From Hymenobacter siberiensis (GTDB lineage: Bacteria > Bacteroidota > Bacteroidia > Cytophagales > Hymenobacteraceae): 64,000 bases of DNA. The notes under the pieces were generated by a model, which was not told where the DNA came from, searched no databases, and saw nothing but the letters and a program-made list of their open reading frames with translations. A program made the translations under genes and the position numbers. Of the stretch, positions 33,446 through 42,690 are shown in pieces; the first letter of the stretch is position 1, and each line of letters opens with the position of its first letter. Location of the stretch: contig NZ_JAHLZZ010000001.1 in NCBI RefSeq assembly GCF_018967845.1, forward strand, positions 186,001 to 250,000. The letters run 5' to 3'.

Positions 33446-36346
33446 TCACAGCCGAATGCTGAACGCCAGCGGCTCGACCACCCACTGCTGCACCGCCGAG
33501 CGGTATACCACCCGCACTCCCGCCTCCACGGGCGTACGCAGCCGCAGCAAGTTGAAGAGCAGCAGCAAATCGGCCCCCGCGTTGCGGTAGTTGAGGCGGG
33601 CGGCGGTGCCCCGGTAGTCGTTGCCCTGGGCCACGTCGCCGAACACGGTGGCCCGCAGGCGCTGCACGTAGAGCAGGCGGCCCAGCTCCCAGTGCGTGAA
33701 AGCCAGCGGCAGGTTATAGTCGAAGCTGGCCACGGTCAACCGGTCAAAACTGGTGTAGCCCTCCCCGCGCGGAATGGATACGGCGGGCGCAAACTGGTAC
33801 TGCAGCTGGTCCTGCCACTGGTAGCCGGCCCGCAGCCGAATGGCGTGGTTGCGCGTCAGGCCCGGCAGGTACAGGCTGCCCTGCGCCGCCCACTGCCGGG
33901 CCTCCAGCCCCGTGCCGAAGGGCGTGGTGCGCCAAGTGCTCAGAAAGGAGCCGCCCCACCTGGGAGCCACGCTACGGGCGCTGCGCTTGAGCTGCGTGAC
34001 GTAGCTCAGAGTGGTCTGCACGGCGTTTAGTGGCGAGTTGGGGCCGGTTTCGGAGAGCCGGCGGACGGGCAGGTCATAGCCGTACACCTGCTCGTGCAGG
34101 AAGTAGGTGCCGAGCGAGAGCGCCTGCAAATATTTGGAATGCGTGAGGTTGAGTGGCAGCCGCAGGCCAGCCGTGAGGCGGGCGTACTGCCACTGGTCGC
34201 GGTAAGTAGTGCCCCGGTAAATGATGGCCGCATCGCGCCCACCGTAGGTTATGTCGGCATCCAGCACCGGAAAGCGGCCCTGGTAGCTGAGCGCCCCGGT
34301 GGCGCTGAAGGTGCGCTCCGTCTGGTCGTAGCCCACGCCGGCAAATACTTGCGTGGTGTTCAGCAAATCCTGGGAGCGCAGGCCCACGCTCACGGCGTTG
34401 CCGCTGGGGCTTTGCACCACGCCGTAGCTGAACAGGTTGAAGGCGTGCGCCAACGGCAAATACCGCCGCACCCCGTAGCGTGGCAGGGCCGAATCGGGGC
34501 GGGCCAGCAGGCGCGGCACAGCCTGCCCGGCGGGTTCCTGCGCCGTGAGGGCGGCCGCGTACGGCCCGGCGATATCGGCGGTGGCGGTGGGCAGGGGCAC
34601 CCAGGCGGTGGTATCGAGCGGCATTTCGACCACCCGCGCCCCGGTGGCCCGGTAGTCGTGAAAAGCCAGGGTGCGGCCATCCGGCGCCACGGCCACCTGG
34701 TAGGCACCGAAGGGCCGCGAAGTCACGCGGTAGGTCTGGCCCGTGCGGGCACTCACGGCGTAAATATTATCGATGCCCGATTGGGAGGAATTGTAGAGCA
34801 CGAAATCGTGCCAGGGCTGCGGGTTAGCCAGGTTGAGGTTGGCCACGGGCAGCAGGTTGTGGGCGGCGCTCGTGACAGGGCCTGGCCCGGCGGGGCCCTG
34901 CCCGGAAGGTTCGAGCACAACAATGGTTTTACCGGCGCTGCTCAGGGCCACGGCCACCAAGCAGCGGCCGTCGGGGTGCCAGCGGGGCTGCTGGTAGAAG
35001 TCGTTGGCGGGGTTGGGCAGGGTCTGGATTTCGGCCCCGGTTTCCGCATCCAGAATGACCAGGGCGTGGTGGTAGGCGGCATCGGTGCGGGCGGCCACCA
35101 GCCAGCGGCCGTCGGGCGAGAGGGCGGCGGCCGTGTAGCGCTGCCCGCGCCCGATACGCGTGAGCCGGCCGGTTTTCAAATCCAGCACCTTCAGCTCCGA
35201 GGCAATGCGCTGGCCCCAGCGGGCGTGCTGCTGGTACTCGGGCCACACGGCCCGGCCGCCGTTCACCGACAGCATTTCGGGCAGGTTGAGCTGGCCCGGC
35301 GTGAATACCTTTTGCTCGGCTCCGTGCCGGCTCAGCAACACGAATTGCGGAATGTAGTCGAGGCCGGTTTTCAGGGCCAGTACCGTGCTGTCGGTCACGT
35401 ACTGCGGGTATTGGTATTGGGTGAAGATTTTCCCCACCCCGGCCTGCCTCAGCTCCCGCACCGGCGTGGGGGCCGGCTGCTCCCGCTGCTGCACCCACCA
35501 CAGCGAGTCGATTTCCGTCATGCTGCGCGCGTACACCTGCTCTACACGCAGGCCCGTCGTGCGCCGGATGCCGTTGGAAAATGAGAATGGATAGAACGGG
35601 AAGCGGTAGTAGTTATCCAGCACCTTGGCCCACACGTCGGGGCCGTAGTGGGTTTTCAGGTACGACGTCATGAAGTAGCCCAGTACGTACCAATCGGGCA
35701 CATTATCCACCAATGAGCCGTTCACGGCCTTCTGATAAGAGTAGCGGCGACCAGCCAGCAGGTTGGCCCGCAGGCCCACGTTGAAGCTGGGGATGCGCCC
35801 ACGCCCGCTGCGCGTGAGGGCCGTTTCGGTGCCCACAGCGTCGCCCTCAAAAAACCACTGCGGCACGCCTACCGCCGCAATACCCAGCGCCCCATCGCCA
35901 AAGAGCGGCCCCAGCACCCGGCCCACGCCCTGCCGGGCCTTCTCAAACTGCCCCACGTGCCGGAACTCGTGCACCGCCAGCCCATCGAGCCAGTCCACGG
36001 TGCCCAGCCCGAACCCCTGCTGCGGCGTGGTAAAAAACTCGGCGTGCCGGGGCAAAAACGTTACGAAGCCGTTGCTGACCGTGGTCTGGTTCTGCAGCAC
36101 CACCGCAATGGGACGCGGGCGCACGCCCAGCGTGGCCACGCCGGGGCCGTGCAGCTGCTCCAGCCGCGCCGCCGTGTGCTGCGCGGCCGAGTCGATGCCG
36201 CCCGCGTATAGCACCCGGAAATGCGGTGTGCGCACCTCGCGCCAGCGCAGCTCGGGCGGGTTCTGGGAGAGAATGGGCAGGCTTTGGGCGTGGGCCGGGG
36301 CAATGGCAAACAGGCTCAGCAGCCCCGGTAGTAGCAAACGACGCAT
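33446..36346 (-). CDS. HExxH-peptidase-like / TolB propeller / outer-membrane barrel protein
   Basis: 966 residues from the ATG at 36346, which starts a signal peptide (MRRLLLPGLLSLFAIAPAHA). After an RTPHFRVLYAGG opening, a gluzincin-like segment holds AVHEFRHVGQF, an HExxH motif at about 125-129 of the precursor, and WFFEGDAVGTE, which could give the third ligand. A TolB/WD40-like region follows (LSPDGRWLVAARTD, WHPDGRCLVAVALSS, VAPDGRTLAFHDYR). The last 300 or so residues alternate as barrel strands and end VEPLAFSIRL. It looks like a surface protease-propeller-barrel fusion; substrate unknown. Confidence 0.82.
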   Translation of the reverse strand: MRRLLLPGLLSLFAIAPAHAQSLPILSQNPPELRWREVRTPHFRVLYAGGIDSAAQHTAARLEQLHGPGVATLGVRPRPIAVVLQNQTTVSNGFVTFLPRHAEFFTTPQQGFGLGTVDWLDGLAVHEFRHVGQFEKARQGVGRVLGPLFGDGALGIAAVGVPQWFFEGDAVGTETALTRSGRGRIPSFNVGLRANLLAGRRYSYQKAVNGSLVDNVPDWYVLGYFMTSYLKTHYGPDVWAKVLDNYYRFPFYPFSFSNGIRRTTGLRVEQVYARSMTEIDSLWWVQQREQPAPTPVRELRQAGVGKIFTQYQYPQYVTDSTVLALKTGLDYIPQFVLLSRHGAEQKVFTPGQLNLPEMLSVNGGRAVWPEYQQHARWGQRIASELKVLDLKTGRLTRIGRGQRYTAAALSPDGRWLVAARTDAAYHHALVILDAETGAEIQTLPNPANDFYQQPRWHPDGRCLVAVALSSAGKTIVVLEPSGQGPAGPGPVTSAAHNLLPVANLNLANPQPWHDFVLYNSSQSGIDNIYAVSARTGQTYRVTSRPFGAYQVAVAPDGRTLAFHDYRATGARVVEMPLDTTAWVPLPTATADIAGPYAAALTAQEPAGQAVPRLLARPDSALPRYGVRRYLPLAHAFNLFSYGVVQSPSGNAVSVGLRSQDLLNTTQVFAGVGYDQTERTFSATGALSYQGRFPVLDADITYGGRDAAIIYRGTTYRDQWQYARLTAGLRLPLNLTHSKYLQALSLGTYFLHEQVYGYDLPVRRLSETGPNSPLNAVQTTLSYVTQLKRSARSVAPRWGGSFLSTWRTTPFGTGLEARQWAAQGSLYLPGLTRNHAIRLRAGYQWQDQLQYQFAPAVSIPRGEGYTSFDRLTVASFDYNLPLAFTHWELGRLLYVQRLRATVFGDVAQGNDYRGTAARLNYRNAGADLLLLFNLLRLRTPVEAGVRVVYRSAVQQWVVEPLAFSIRL

Positions 36347-36696
36347 AGAATAACCGGACTTCGGGATACGAGGTATAAAGAACGTCATGTCGGGGGCAGC
36401 AGAAGCCGGACAAGTTCCTGATGGGCAGTAGCACCCGCTTTGACTTGTGCCGTAGCCACGCAACGCCGCACAAGCTAAATACGCTACAAACCAGCCGCCT
36501 ACGCAACACACGATATAGGACACTAAACGATGAAAATCAGTAGCATGACCTCGTTGCAGGCCTCAGCCACGCCCGGTATCCGAACTAATTTAGATGCCGG
36601 GCAATAGGGCTGAAAATATGATTCATGTATCGACATCAAATGTAGCAACATTGATTATCTTTGTAATCCTAATTCACCTTTTCAATCCCCAACGCC
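36347..36696. other. Divergent control region between the barrel protease gene and yceI
   Basis: 350 bases without a convincing gene. A -7 box for yceI lies at 36656-36663. The minus-strand frame runs open into this stretch but encodes Cys-rich, unconserved residues upstream of the signal peptide and is judged non-coding. Confidence 0.55.
36656..36663 (+). promoter_or_regulatory. -7 box (TATCTTTG) for yceI
   Basis: An exact TAnnTTTG match 33 bases before the ATG at 36697, leaving a leader of about 28 bases. Confidence 0.65.
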
Positions 36697-37248
36697 ATGT
36701 CCGATACCACCGCCACCGCCACCAAATGGGTGCTCGACCCGATGCACTCAGAAGTTCAGTTCAAAATCAAGCACCTGGTGATTTCCACCGTCACAGGCTC
36801 GTTCAGCACCTTCGCGGGCTCGATGGAGTCGGCCGGAGACGACAAGTTTGAGAATGCCCAGGTGGAGTTTTCGCTCGACGTAGAGAGCATCAGCACCAAC
36901 CAGGAACAGCGCGACGCGCACCTGCGCGGCGAGGAATTTTTCGACGCGGCCAAATTTCCGCAAATCAAGTTTGTGTCGACTTCCTTCGTGAGCACCGGCG
37001 GCAACGAGTACAAGGTGACCGGCAACCTGACCGTGAAAGATGTAACCAAGCCCGTGACCCTGGAAGCCGAATACGGCGGCTCGGCCGTCGATTTCTACGG
37101 CAACCACAAGGCCGGCTTCGAGGTAACCGGCAAAATCAACCGCAAGGAATTCGGCCTCACCTGGGGTGCCGTCACCGAAGCCGGCTCCATTGTGTTGGGC
37201 GACGACGTGAAGCTGATTATCAACGTGCAGTTTGCCAAGCAGGCCTAA
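36697..37248 (+). CDS. YceI-family protein
   Basis: 183 residues, a lipocalin-like YceI beta-barrel covering the whole chain: KWVLDPMHSEVQFKIKHLVIS, the EQRDAHLRGEEFFDAAKFPQI core, and INRKEFGLTWG near the C-terminus. The family binds polyisoprenoids and has roles in membrane or acid stress. Unlike E. coli YceI there is no signal peptide, so this copy is probably cytoplasmic, as often in Bacteroidota. It stands alone between its own promoter and a strong terminator. Confidence 0.93.
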   Translation: MSDTTATATKWVLDPMHSEVQFKIKHLVISTVTGSFSTFAGSMESAGDDKFENAQVEFSLDVESISTNQEQRDAHLRGEEFFDAAKFPQIKFVSTSFVSTGGNEYKVTGNLTVKDVTKPVTLEAEYGGSAVDFYGNHKAGFEVTGKINRKEFGLTWGAVTEAGSIVLGDDVKLIINVQFAKQA

Positions 37249-37273
37249 CCGGACTCGCCGAATGGCGGCTCCC

Positions 37274-37325
37274 AACCATAAAAAAAGCGGCTGCTCCTTC
37301 GGGAGCAGCCGCTTTTTTTATGGTT
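37274..37325. terminator. Bidirectional terminator between yceI and the MG2 gene
   Basis: AACCATAAAAAAAGCGGC continuing into CTGCTCC, a TTCG tetraloop, and the mirrored arm ending in TTTTTTTATGGTT. It separates convergent genes. Confidence 0.92.
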
Positions 37326-37335
37326 GATTTATCAG

Positions 37336-39846
37336 CTACTCCACGCGCAGCGTGCCCTGGCCCTGGGCGGGCTGGCCACCACGGGACAGGCCTTCGGTGC
37401 GGAGCTGAAACGCGCCTTTGGCATCGGAAGTGAAGAAGCGTACTTCGGCCTGGCCGGCGGCATCGGTCTGCACGGTGGGGTTCCAGTAGAGCGTGGAGCG
37501 GCGGGCATCGGGAAATTCCCGGTTGGTTTTGGGCGCGTCGTAGCGCGGCACGTAGAATTCGCGGCCGCAGTAGTAGGCCGGCAGATGCAGCACGGCCACG
37601 CCCGGCGCGGGCGCTGACGAGGGCTTGTAATTGGGGCTGCGGCGCCGCGAATACACGGCAATAACGCCATTGGAACCACGGCTGCCGTAAATCGCGGCTT
37701 GGCCGCCTTTCAGAACTTCAATGCTTTCGGCATCAGTAGCCGGGAAGTAAGCCAGGGCGCTCACGTCCACGGGCACGCCGTCGAGCAGAAACAACGGAGA
37801 GGAGCTGCCGGCAAAGCTGGTGACGCCCCGAATCAACACGTTGGTGTTTTCGCCGGTACCGGTAACGGTGACGCCCGCTACCCGGCCCTGCAGCATCTGG
37901 AGCACCGTGTTGCTGCCGCTGCCGGGGTAATCGTCCATTTTCAGCACGGTAGCGCCCGTGGACGGATAGAGGCGGCGCGGGTCGCTGACCACGGCCTTGG
38001 CCCCCTTCACCATGACACCGCCGAGCAGGATGGTTTTGGTGGTATCGAGCCGAAACTTGCGTTCGATGGTGCGCTGCTGCTGGCTGCGGGCCAGGGCATC
38101 GGCCAGGGAGCCCGGTACCTGCATGGGTAGCGGGAACATTGGCCGGCGCAGCACGGGCGGGCCGGGGTCGAGGTGCAGCTCGGCATTGCGGCCGTCTTTA
38201 CCGGTGCGGGACTGCAGCGTTACATGAATGGTGTCGCAGCCGCCAATACCGTTGAACAGAAAACGGCCTTCCTCGTCGGCAGTAGTGGCCATAAACAGCT
38301 TGGTGGGCGCAGTTTGCAGAAAGTTGAGCTTGCCGCCCGGCACCGGCTTGCCGTTGCGCTGCAGTATCTGACCCAGTACGCTCACCGAGCGCTCAACGCC
38401 AAAATTCTGCACCGGGGCCTTGTTGCTCAACACGTTGGTCCAGGCAAAGCGCCGCCAGCCCTGCGTGAGCAGCAGGGCGTCGAGGTGCTGGGCGGTTTCG
38501 GGGGTGGGGTTCTGGAAGTAGTAGCCGGGGGTTTCGACGTAGCCCGCCAGGTCAGAAGTCAGTAATAGATTCGATGCGATAGTTTCGGCGTTGGCCTCGG
38601 CCTCGGCCACGCCGGCATCGGTTACGGCCAGCGACAGGTTGGCGGCCACCGGCTCGCCGGCAGCATTGGCTACGGCCACACGCACGCGCACCGGCTGGCG
38701 GCTGCCGTAGCTGGGCCGGTCGGGCGTGAGGGTAACGCGCAGGCCCGGGTCGGTTTGGGCAAAGGCCAGCCGCTCGGCCAGCGGCGCACCCTGCCCATCA
38801 AAAAGCGTGAAATGCACAATGCCGGCCGGGAACTTACTTTTCGGAATGCGCGCCGTGAAGGTCTCGGTACCCGACACCTGGCCCCGGCCCACGTAGGCCG
38901 CCGTGCCGCGCACCTGGCCCAGCACCAGCACCGGCCCGCCACTGCCCCCCTGCTGCCGGATGGCCACCAGGTAGTCGTTGGTGAGGGTGACGACGTGCAG
39001 CGTGTAGCCGCTGGCCTGCACCGCCGGCAAGGGCACCGTGAGCGGCACGGCCGCCGGGGCCAGCACCGCGTGGTAGCGCTGCCCCGCCGCCGGGGTGAGC
39101 ACAAACGTGCCCATGCCCAAATGACTACTGCCAAACGCGGCAACGAGTTTATTATCCCCATCAAATACTTTGCCCTCCACATCGATGCCGTGGGCGGCAA
39201 AGTCGGTGACTTTAAATGCCACGGTGTTTTCGAGGCCGGCCACCAGGTTGCCGCCTTCGGGGAAAAACTGCACGTCGGGCGGCGTGGCCACGGACTGGGC
39301 CAGCTGGCGGGCGGCGGCGGCCCGGGCCCGCACGGCCGCCGGCTTCGAGTCGGGGGTTTCGACCGGGGCCGCGGGCCAGATGGCCACCTGGCGGCTATAG
39401 AAAAAGGTGGGGCCGGCGTTGCGCATCCAGCCGGTATAGGCCCGCAGGGTGTAGTTACCGGGGCTGAGGGTATCGGGCAGGGCCACGTCGCCGGGGGCCA
39501 GGCCGGCTTCCAGGCGCAGGTTGCGGCGGGCCACCAGCTGGCTGTTGGCGTTCAGCAGCTCTACGTGCAGCACCTTGCTCAGGGTGTCGGGCTGGTGGCG
39601 TTCGGCGTCTACCACGTAGGCTTTCAGCCAGATGGTTTCGCCGGCCGTGTACCAAGGCTTATCGAGGTGCAGATAGGCTTTTTCGGGTAGTGCAGCGGCA
39701 TAAAACCGCTGCACACTCAGCACAAGGCGGCGCACCACATCATCGTCGGTGGGCGAGTGAAAGGCGGCGGCGCTCAGCGCTACAACGGCCAGCAGGGCGG
39801 CCGGCGGCCACGCCCGGCGCAGGCGTAAACGGGTAGAAAACGACAT
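37336..39846 (-). CDS. MG2-domain protein with a TonB-receptor plug but no barrel
   Basis: 836 residues from the ATG at 39846, with a hydrophobic signal (AWPPAALLAVVALSAAAF). An MG2 macroglobulin domain comes first (EKAYLHLDKPWYTAGETIWLKAYV, SPGNYTLRAYTGWMRN), then further beta-sandwich domains. A TonB-dependent receptor plug lies near residues 650-760 (LQMLQGRVAGVTVTG, FLLDGVPVDVSAL, ESIEVLKGGQAAIYGSRGSNG). There is no 22-strand barrel after it; the protein ends with a short beta domain. This architecture recurs in Bacteroidota. It may dock to an outer-membrane receptor in trans. It is convergent with yceI. Confidence 0.85.
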   Translation of the reverse strand: MSFSTRLRLRRAWPPAALLAVVALSAAAFHSPTDDDVVRRLVLSVQRFYAAALPEKAYLHLDKPWYTAGETIWLKAYVVDAERHQPDTLSKVLHVELLNANSQLVARRNLRLEAGLAPGDVALPDTLSPGNYTLRAYTGWMRNAGPTFFYSRQVAIWPAAPVETPDSKPAAVRARAAAARQLAQSVATPPDVQFFPEGGNLVAGLENTVAFKVTDFAAHGIDVEGKVFDGDNKLVAAFGSSHLGMGTFVLTPAAGQRYHAVLAPAAVPLTVPLPAVQASGYTLHVVTLTNDYLVAIRQQGGSGGPVLVLGQVRGTAAYVGRGQVSGTETFTARIPKSKFPAGIVHFTLFDGQGAPLAERLAFAQTDPGLRVTLTPDRPSYGSRQPVRVRVAVANAAGEPVAANLSLAVTDAGVAEAEANAETIASNLLLTSDLAGYVETPGYYFQNPTPETAQHLDALLLTQGWRRFAWTNVLSNKAPVQNFGVERSVSVLGQILQRNGKPVPGGKLNFLQTAPTKLFMATTADEEGRFLFNGIGGCDTIHVTLQSRTGKDGRNAELHLDPGPPVLRRPMFPLPMQVPGSLADALARSQQQRTIERKFRLDTTKTILLGGVMVKGAKAVVSDPRRLYPSTGATVLKMDDYPGSGSNTVLQMLQGRVAGVTVTGTGENTNVLIRGVTSFAGSSSPLFLLDGVPVDVSALAYFPATDAESIEVLKGGQAAIYGSRGSNGVIAVYSRRRSPNYKPSSAPAPGVAVLHLPAYYCGREFYVPRYDAPKTNREFPDARRSTLYWNPTVQTDAAGQAEVRFFTSDAKGAFQLRTEGLSRGGQPAQGQGTLRVE

Positions 39847-39987
39847 GGAACGGTGGAAAGAAACGCAACGGGAAGGGCCTTCGGCAAGCGGCAATAATCC
39901 TACCTACTCCGAAATCGGCTCAATATAAGAGCGCCCGGCCAAATTGGTCGGGCGCGCCGGGCATTCCAGTAAAACCGATTAAAAACC

Positions 39988-40992
39988 CTAGGCCGAGAGC
40001 AACTCCTTATCGGGCACGCTCATATCCTTGAGGGTGGCGGTGCCGCGCTCCTTGCGCGTAATGCGCGAGTAGAGGCTGATTTCCTGGTCGAACAGGAACA
40101 TGAAGAAGAGCTTGGTATAGCTGGTGTGGGCCAGCAGGGGCTCGTAGAACTCGGGGGCCACGGTTTTGAGCTTGGGCAGGTTGTTCCACGGAATGCTGGG
40201 CATGTCGTGGTGCTCGTTGTGAAAGCCCACGTTGAGGTTGATACCGTTGAGACGGCCATAGTAGGAATAGGTTTCCTGCGAGTCGCTCAGGGTGAGGTAG
40301 TGCTCCTGAATCCAGCGCGCCCCGAGCGGGTGCAGACCCACCGAAAACCAGAAGCTCAGGAATAGGTACAGCAGGGCCGTCCAGCCGAAGAAATACACGA
40401 TGGCCACGTCGAAGGCAATCTGGGCGGCGATGTTGGCAAAAACGTACTTGTCGACGGTAGCAATTTCGCGACAGCGGATGGTGCGAATGAGCTGAAACAC
40501 CGGGAAGAAAAACAGCCAGATGGCTTTCCCAATGCTGTAGTTGTTAATCAGCTTGGCCTCGTACCAGTCGGGCAGGTCGGCATCGAGCTCGTGTACGCCC
40601 TGAAAAACGTGGTGCTTGATGTGAAAATTCTTGAAGCTGATGGCCGTGGGGAAAATCGACGGGAAGTTGGCCAGAATGCCGGTGGCCACGTTCTGCCACA
40701 GCTTGCGAAACACCAGGTTGTGGGCCGCCTCGTGAATGACCACAAACAGCGTGTGCGAGAAAAACGCGCCCACCAGATACGCCACCGGAATGGTCCAGTA
40801 CCAGGCCTGGCCACGCAGAAAGTACGCAATGGCCACCTGCGCCACCACGCAGCCCAGCCCAATGAGGAAGGTAGTGGGGTTGCGCGTCATCAGCTGCTTC
40901 ACCTCGGGGTGGGCCTTGATGATTTGGCGGGTGCGCACGCGGTGCGGCTCGGGGGCCGTGGCCACGGTGAAAGCATTAGGTGCTGAAGCCAT
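39988..40992 (-). CDS. DES-like sphingolipid/fatty-acid desaturase
   Basis: 334 residues from the ATG at 40992; a longer frame upstream overlaps the promoter. Three His boxes are present: HEAAH at 87-91, HIKHH at 124-128 and H258 with NEHHD at 259-263. The surroundings FKNFHIKHHVFQGVHELDADLP and NEHHDMPSIPWNNLP closely follow eukaryotic dihydroceramide Delta-4 desaturases (DEGS1/DES). Four or so hydrophobic segments place it in the cytoplasmic membrane. Many Bacteroidota make sphingolipids, so a dihydroceramide substrate is plausible; acyl-lipid desaturation is the alternative. The chaperone, electron donor and other sphingolipid genes are not in the window. Confidence 0.88.
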   Translation of the reverse strand: MASAPNAFTVATAPEPHRVRTRQIIKAHPEVKQLMTRNPTTFLIGLGCVVAQVAIAYFLRGQAWYWTIPVAYLVGAFFSHTLFVVIHEAAHNLVFRKLWQNVATGILANFPSIFPTAISFKNFHIKHHVFQGVHELDADLPDWYEAKLINNYSIGKAIWLFFFPVFQLIRTIRCREIATVDKYVFANIAAQIAFDVAIVYFFGWTALLYLFLSFWFSVGLHPLGARWIQEHYLTLSDSQETYSYYGRLNGINLNVGFHNEHHDMPSIPWNNLPKLKTVAPEFYEPLLAHTSYTKLFFMFLFDQEISLYSRITRKERGTATLKDMSVPDKELLSA

Positions 40993-41043
40993 AAAGAAGC
41001 AGAAGACGGGCGTGGTAAATGAGGACGCGCCCGGCCTTGCAGA

Positions 41044-41051
41044 CAAAAATA
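41044..41051 (-). promoter_or_regulatory. -7 box (TATTTTTG) for the desaturase gene
   Basis: An exact TAnnTTTG match on the minus strand, 52 bases before the ATG at 40992, which supports that start over the upstream alternative at 41046. Confidence 0.6.
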
Positions 41052-41079
41052 CGGCAAATAGGTTCAGCCCGGCCGCTGG

Positions 41080-41478
41080 CTACATCTGCTTTAGCCAGCC
41101 TTGCGCCGTGTCAACGTCGTCGAAGGTGGCCACCACCGGGCTACCAGCCGCGAACTGCAGGGTGAGGTCGGTGGAAAGGCGGCTGTAGAGGTTGGGCGAA
41201 TACACCCAGGCGAAGTACCGCAGGCCGGCGGCCGCCAAGGCTGGAAACAGGTCTTTGCCGGCCCACTCGGCGGCTTCGCTCCACATGCTGGTTACGCGGG
41301 TATTGTCGTTCAGCACCTTATGGCAGCGCTGCAATTGCATGAGCCGCAGTATTTCCTGGCTGCCCTGCTGCACACTGGCCAGGTCCTGGTTGCCGTGCCA
41401 GTCGGCCAGAAGCCACTCATTCAGATGGTCATAAGCAATGGTAATATGAGGTGCTTCAAGTAACGTTTGCAGGGACAT
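41080..41478 (-). CDS. STAS/SEC14-like small cytoplasmic protein
   Basis: 132 residues from the ATG at 41478. The alternating beta/alpha layout (HITIAYDHLNEWLLADWHGN, LQRCHKVLNDNTRVTSMW, GLRYFAWVYSPNLYSRLS, PVVATFDDVDTAQGWL) matches STAS or SEC14-type folds that Bacteroidota genomes often encode as single-domain proteins. No phosphorylatable Ser in the classical DSxG context is seen, so an anti-anti-sigma role is doubtful. It lies on the same strand as the desaturase gene with 87 bases between them. Confidence 0.6.
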   Translation of the reverse strand: MSLQTLLEAPHITIAYDHLNEWLLADWHGNQDLASVQQGSQEILRLMQLQRCHKVLNDNTRVTSMWSEAAEWAGKDLFPALAAAGLRYFAWVYSPNLYSRLSTDLTLQFAAGSPVVATFDDVDTAQGWLKQM

Positions 41479-41861
41479 AGCTTCAAATCGGATAGCAATA
41501 GCGCCTGCTACGGGAAGTACGTAGCAAAGGATGCAAACATGAATTTTTTGCTCATCTTTATTGGGGCCCCCTCCCTCAAAAAGCATGCGCCAACCGCTGC
41601 ACCAGTATAAATACGGATACTACGTCATTTCGCATCCTCCTGAATCTGCGCATTGAGCAATTGATTTCGCAACCACGGCGGCGCTGTTGCGGTTGCCATT
41701 GCAGGCCCGGCCACTAGCACGGCCACCCCACCAACCCGGACGGCTCCCGAGGCCGTACATTAAGAATCAAGGAGATTGGCACGGGTTGTAAGGCCGGCCA
41801 GGCTTCGGCGTCTATCGTCGCAGCTATCTCCTTTTAGCATTCCTCTCTTCGTCTCATTTTC
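41479..41861. other. Gene-free interval upstream of msrA
   Basis: 383 bases with no reading frame of coding character and no strong hairpin. It should contain divergent promoters for msrA and the STAS-like gene, but no exact TAnnTTTG box was found in the right places. Confidence 0.5.
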
Positions 41862-42536
41862 ATGAAAAGTCAATTGAAATCCCTTTTTGGCATTGGCCTG
41901 CTGGCCTTCACGTTTGCCTGCGGCTCGCAGCAGCCCGCCGATGCTCAGAACCCGCCGCGCTCCACGGCCGGCTTCGCGCCCACCAACCTGACCGGGCTGG
42001 CCCAGGCCACCTTTGCCGGCGGCTGCTTTTGGGCGCAGGAAGAGGCCTTTGAGCAGCTAAAGGGCGTGAAGCAGGTGGTGAGCGGCTACGCCGGCGGCAC
42101 CAAGGCCAACCCCACCTACGAGGAAGTGGCCGACAAAACCACCGGCCACACCGAGACAGTGCAGATATACTACGACCCCAAAGTCATCAGCTACCAGAAG
42201 CTGGCCGACATTTTCTTTACCGCCTCGCACGACCCCACCCAGCTCAACCGCCAAGGGCCCGATGCCGGGCCGGAGTACCGCTCGGCCGCGTTCTACCGCA
42301 CCCCGGAGGAAAAGAAGGTGCTGGAAACGACCATTGCCAAAGTCAACGCCACGAAGGAGTACGACGGCAAGATTGTGACCCAAGTAGTGCCGTTCCAGAA
42401 GTTCTGGCCCGCCGAGGACTACCACCAGGGCTACTACCGCCTGCACCCCGAAAGCTCCTATATTATCCACGTATCGGCGCACAAAGTAGAGCATGTACAG
42501 AAGCTATTTCCCAAAGACCTCAAAAACCCGCTGTAG
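41862..42536 (+). CDS. msrA: Peptide-methionine (S)-S-oxide reductase, lipoprotein form
   Basis: 224 residues. A lipoprotein signal (KSLFGIGLLAFTFACG, lipobox Cys20) precedes a full MsrA domain with the catalytic Cys55 in FAGGCFWAQEEAF, GYAGG, the HDPTQLNRQGPD loop and EDYHQGYY. It reduces methionine-S-sulfoxide in proteins. Being membrane-anchored, it would act in the periplasm or at the surface, so it needs an envelope electron supply. No msrB is fused to it or adjacent. Confidence 0.95.
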   Translation: MKSQLKSLFGIGLLAFTFACGSQQPADAQNPPRSTAGFAPTNLTGLAQATFAGGCFWAQEEAFEQLKGVKQVVSGYAGGTKANPTYEEVADKTTGHTETVQIYYDPKVISYQKLADIFFTASHDPTQLNRQGPDAGPEYRSAAFYRTPEEKKVLETTIAKVNATKEYDGKIVTQVVPFQKFWPAEDYHQGYYRLHPESSYIIHVSAHKVEHVQKLFPKDLKNPL

Positions 42537-42690
42537 GCGTTGGCTGTTTAGTTGGCGCCCTACCAAAATGCCCTGGTCCGCAACGGCCGGGGCTTTTTGA
42601 TGGCCGCCGTGCACCTGCTTCCAGCAGCCTATCTTCGAAAGCGGAAGTGGCCTGCTGGTGGCTGTTTTCAGTTGAATATCCGCTCTTGAT

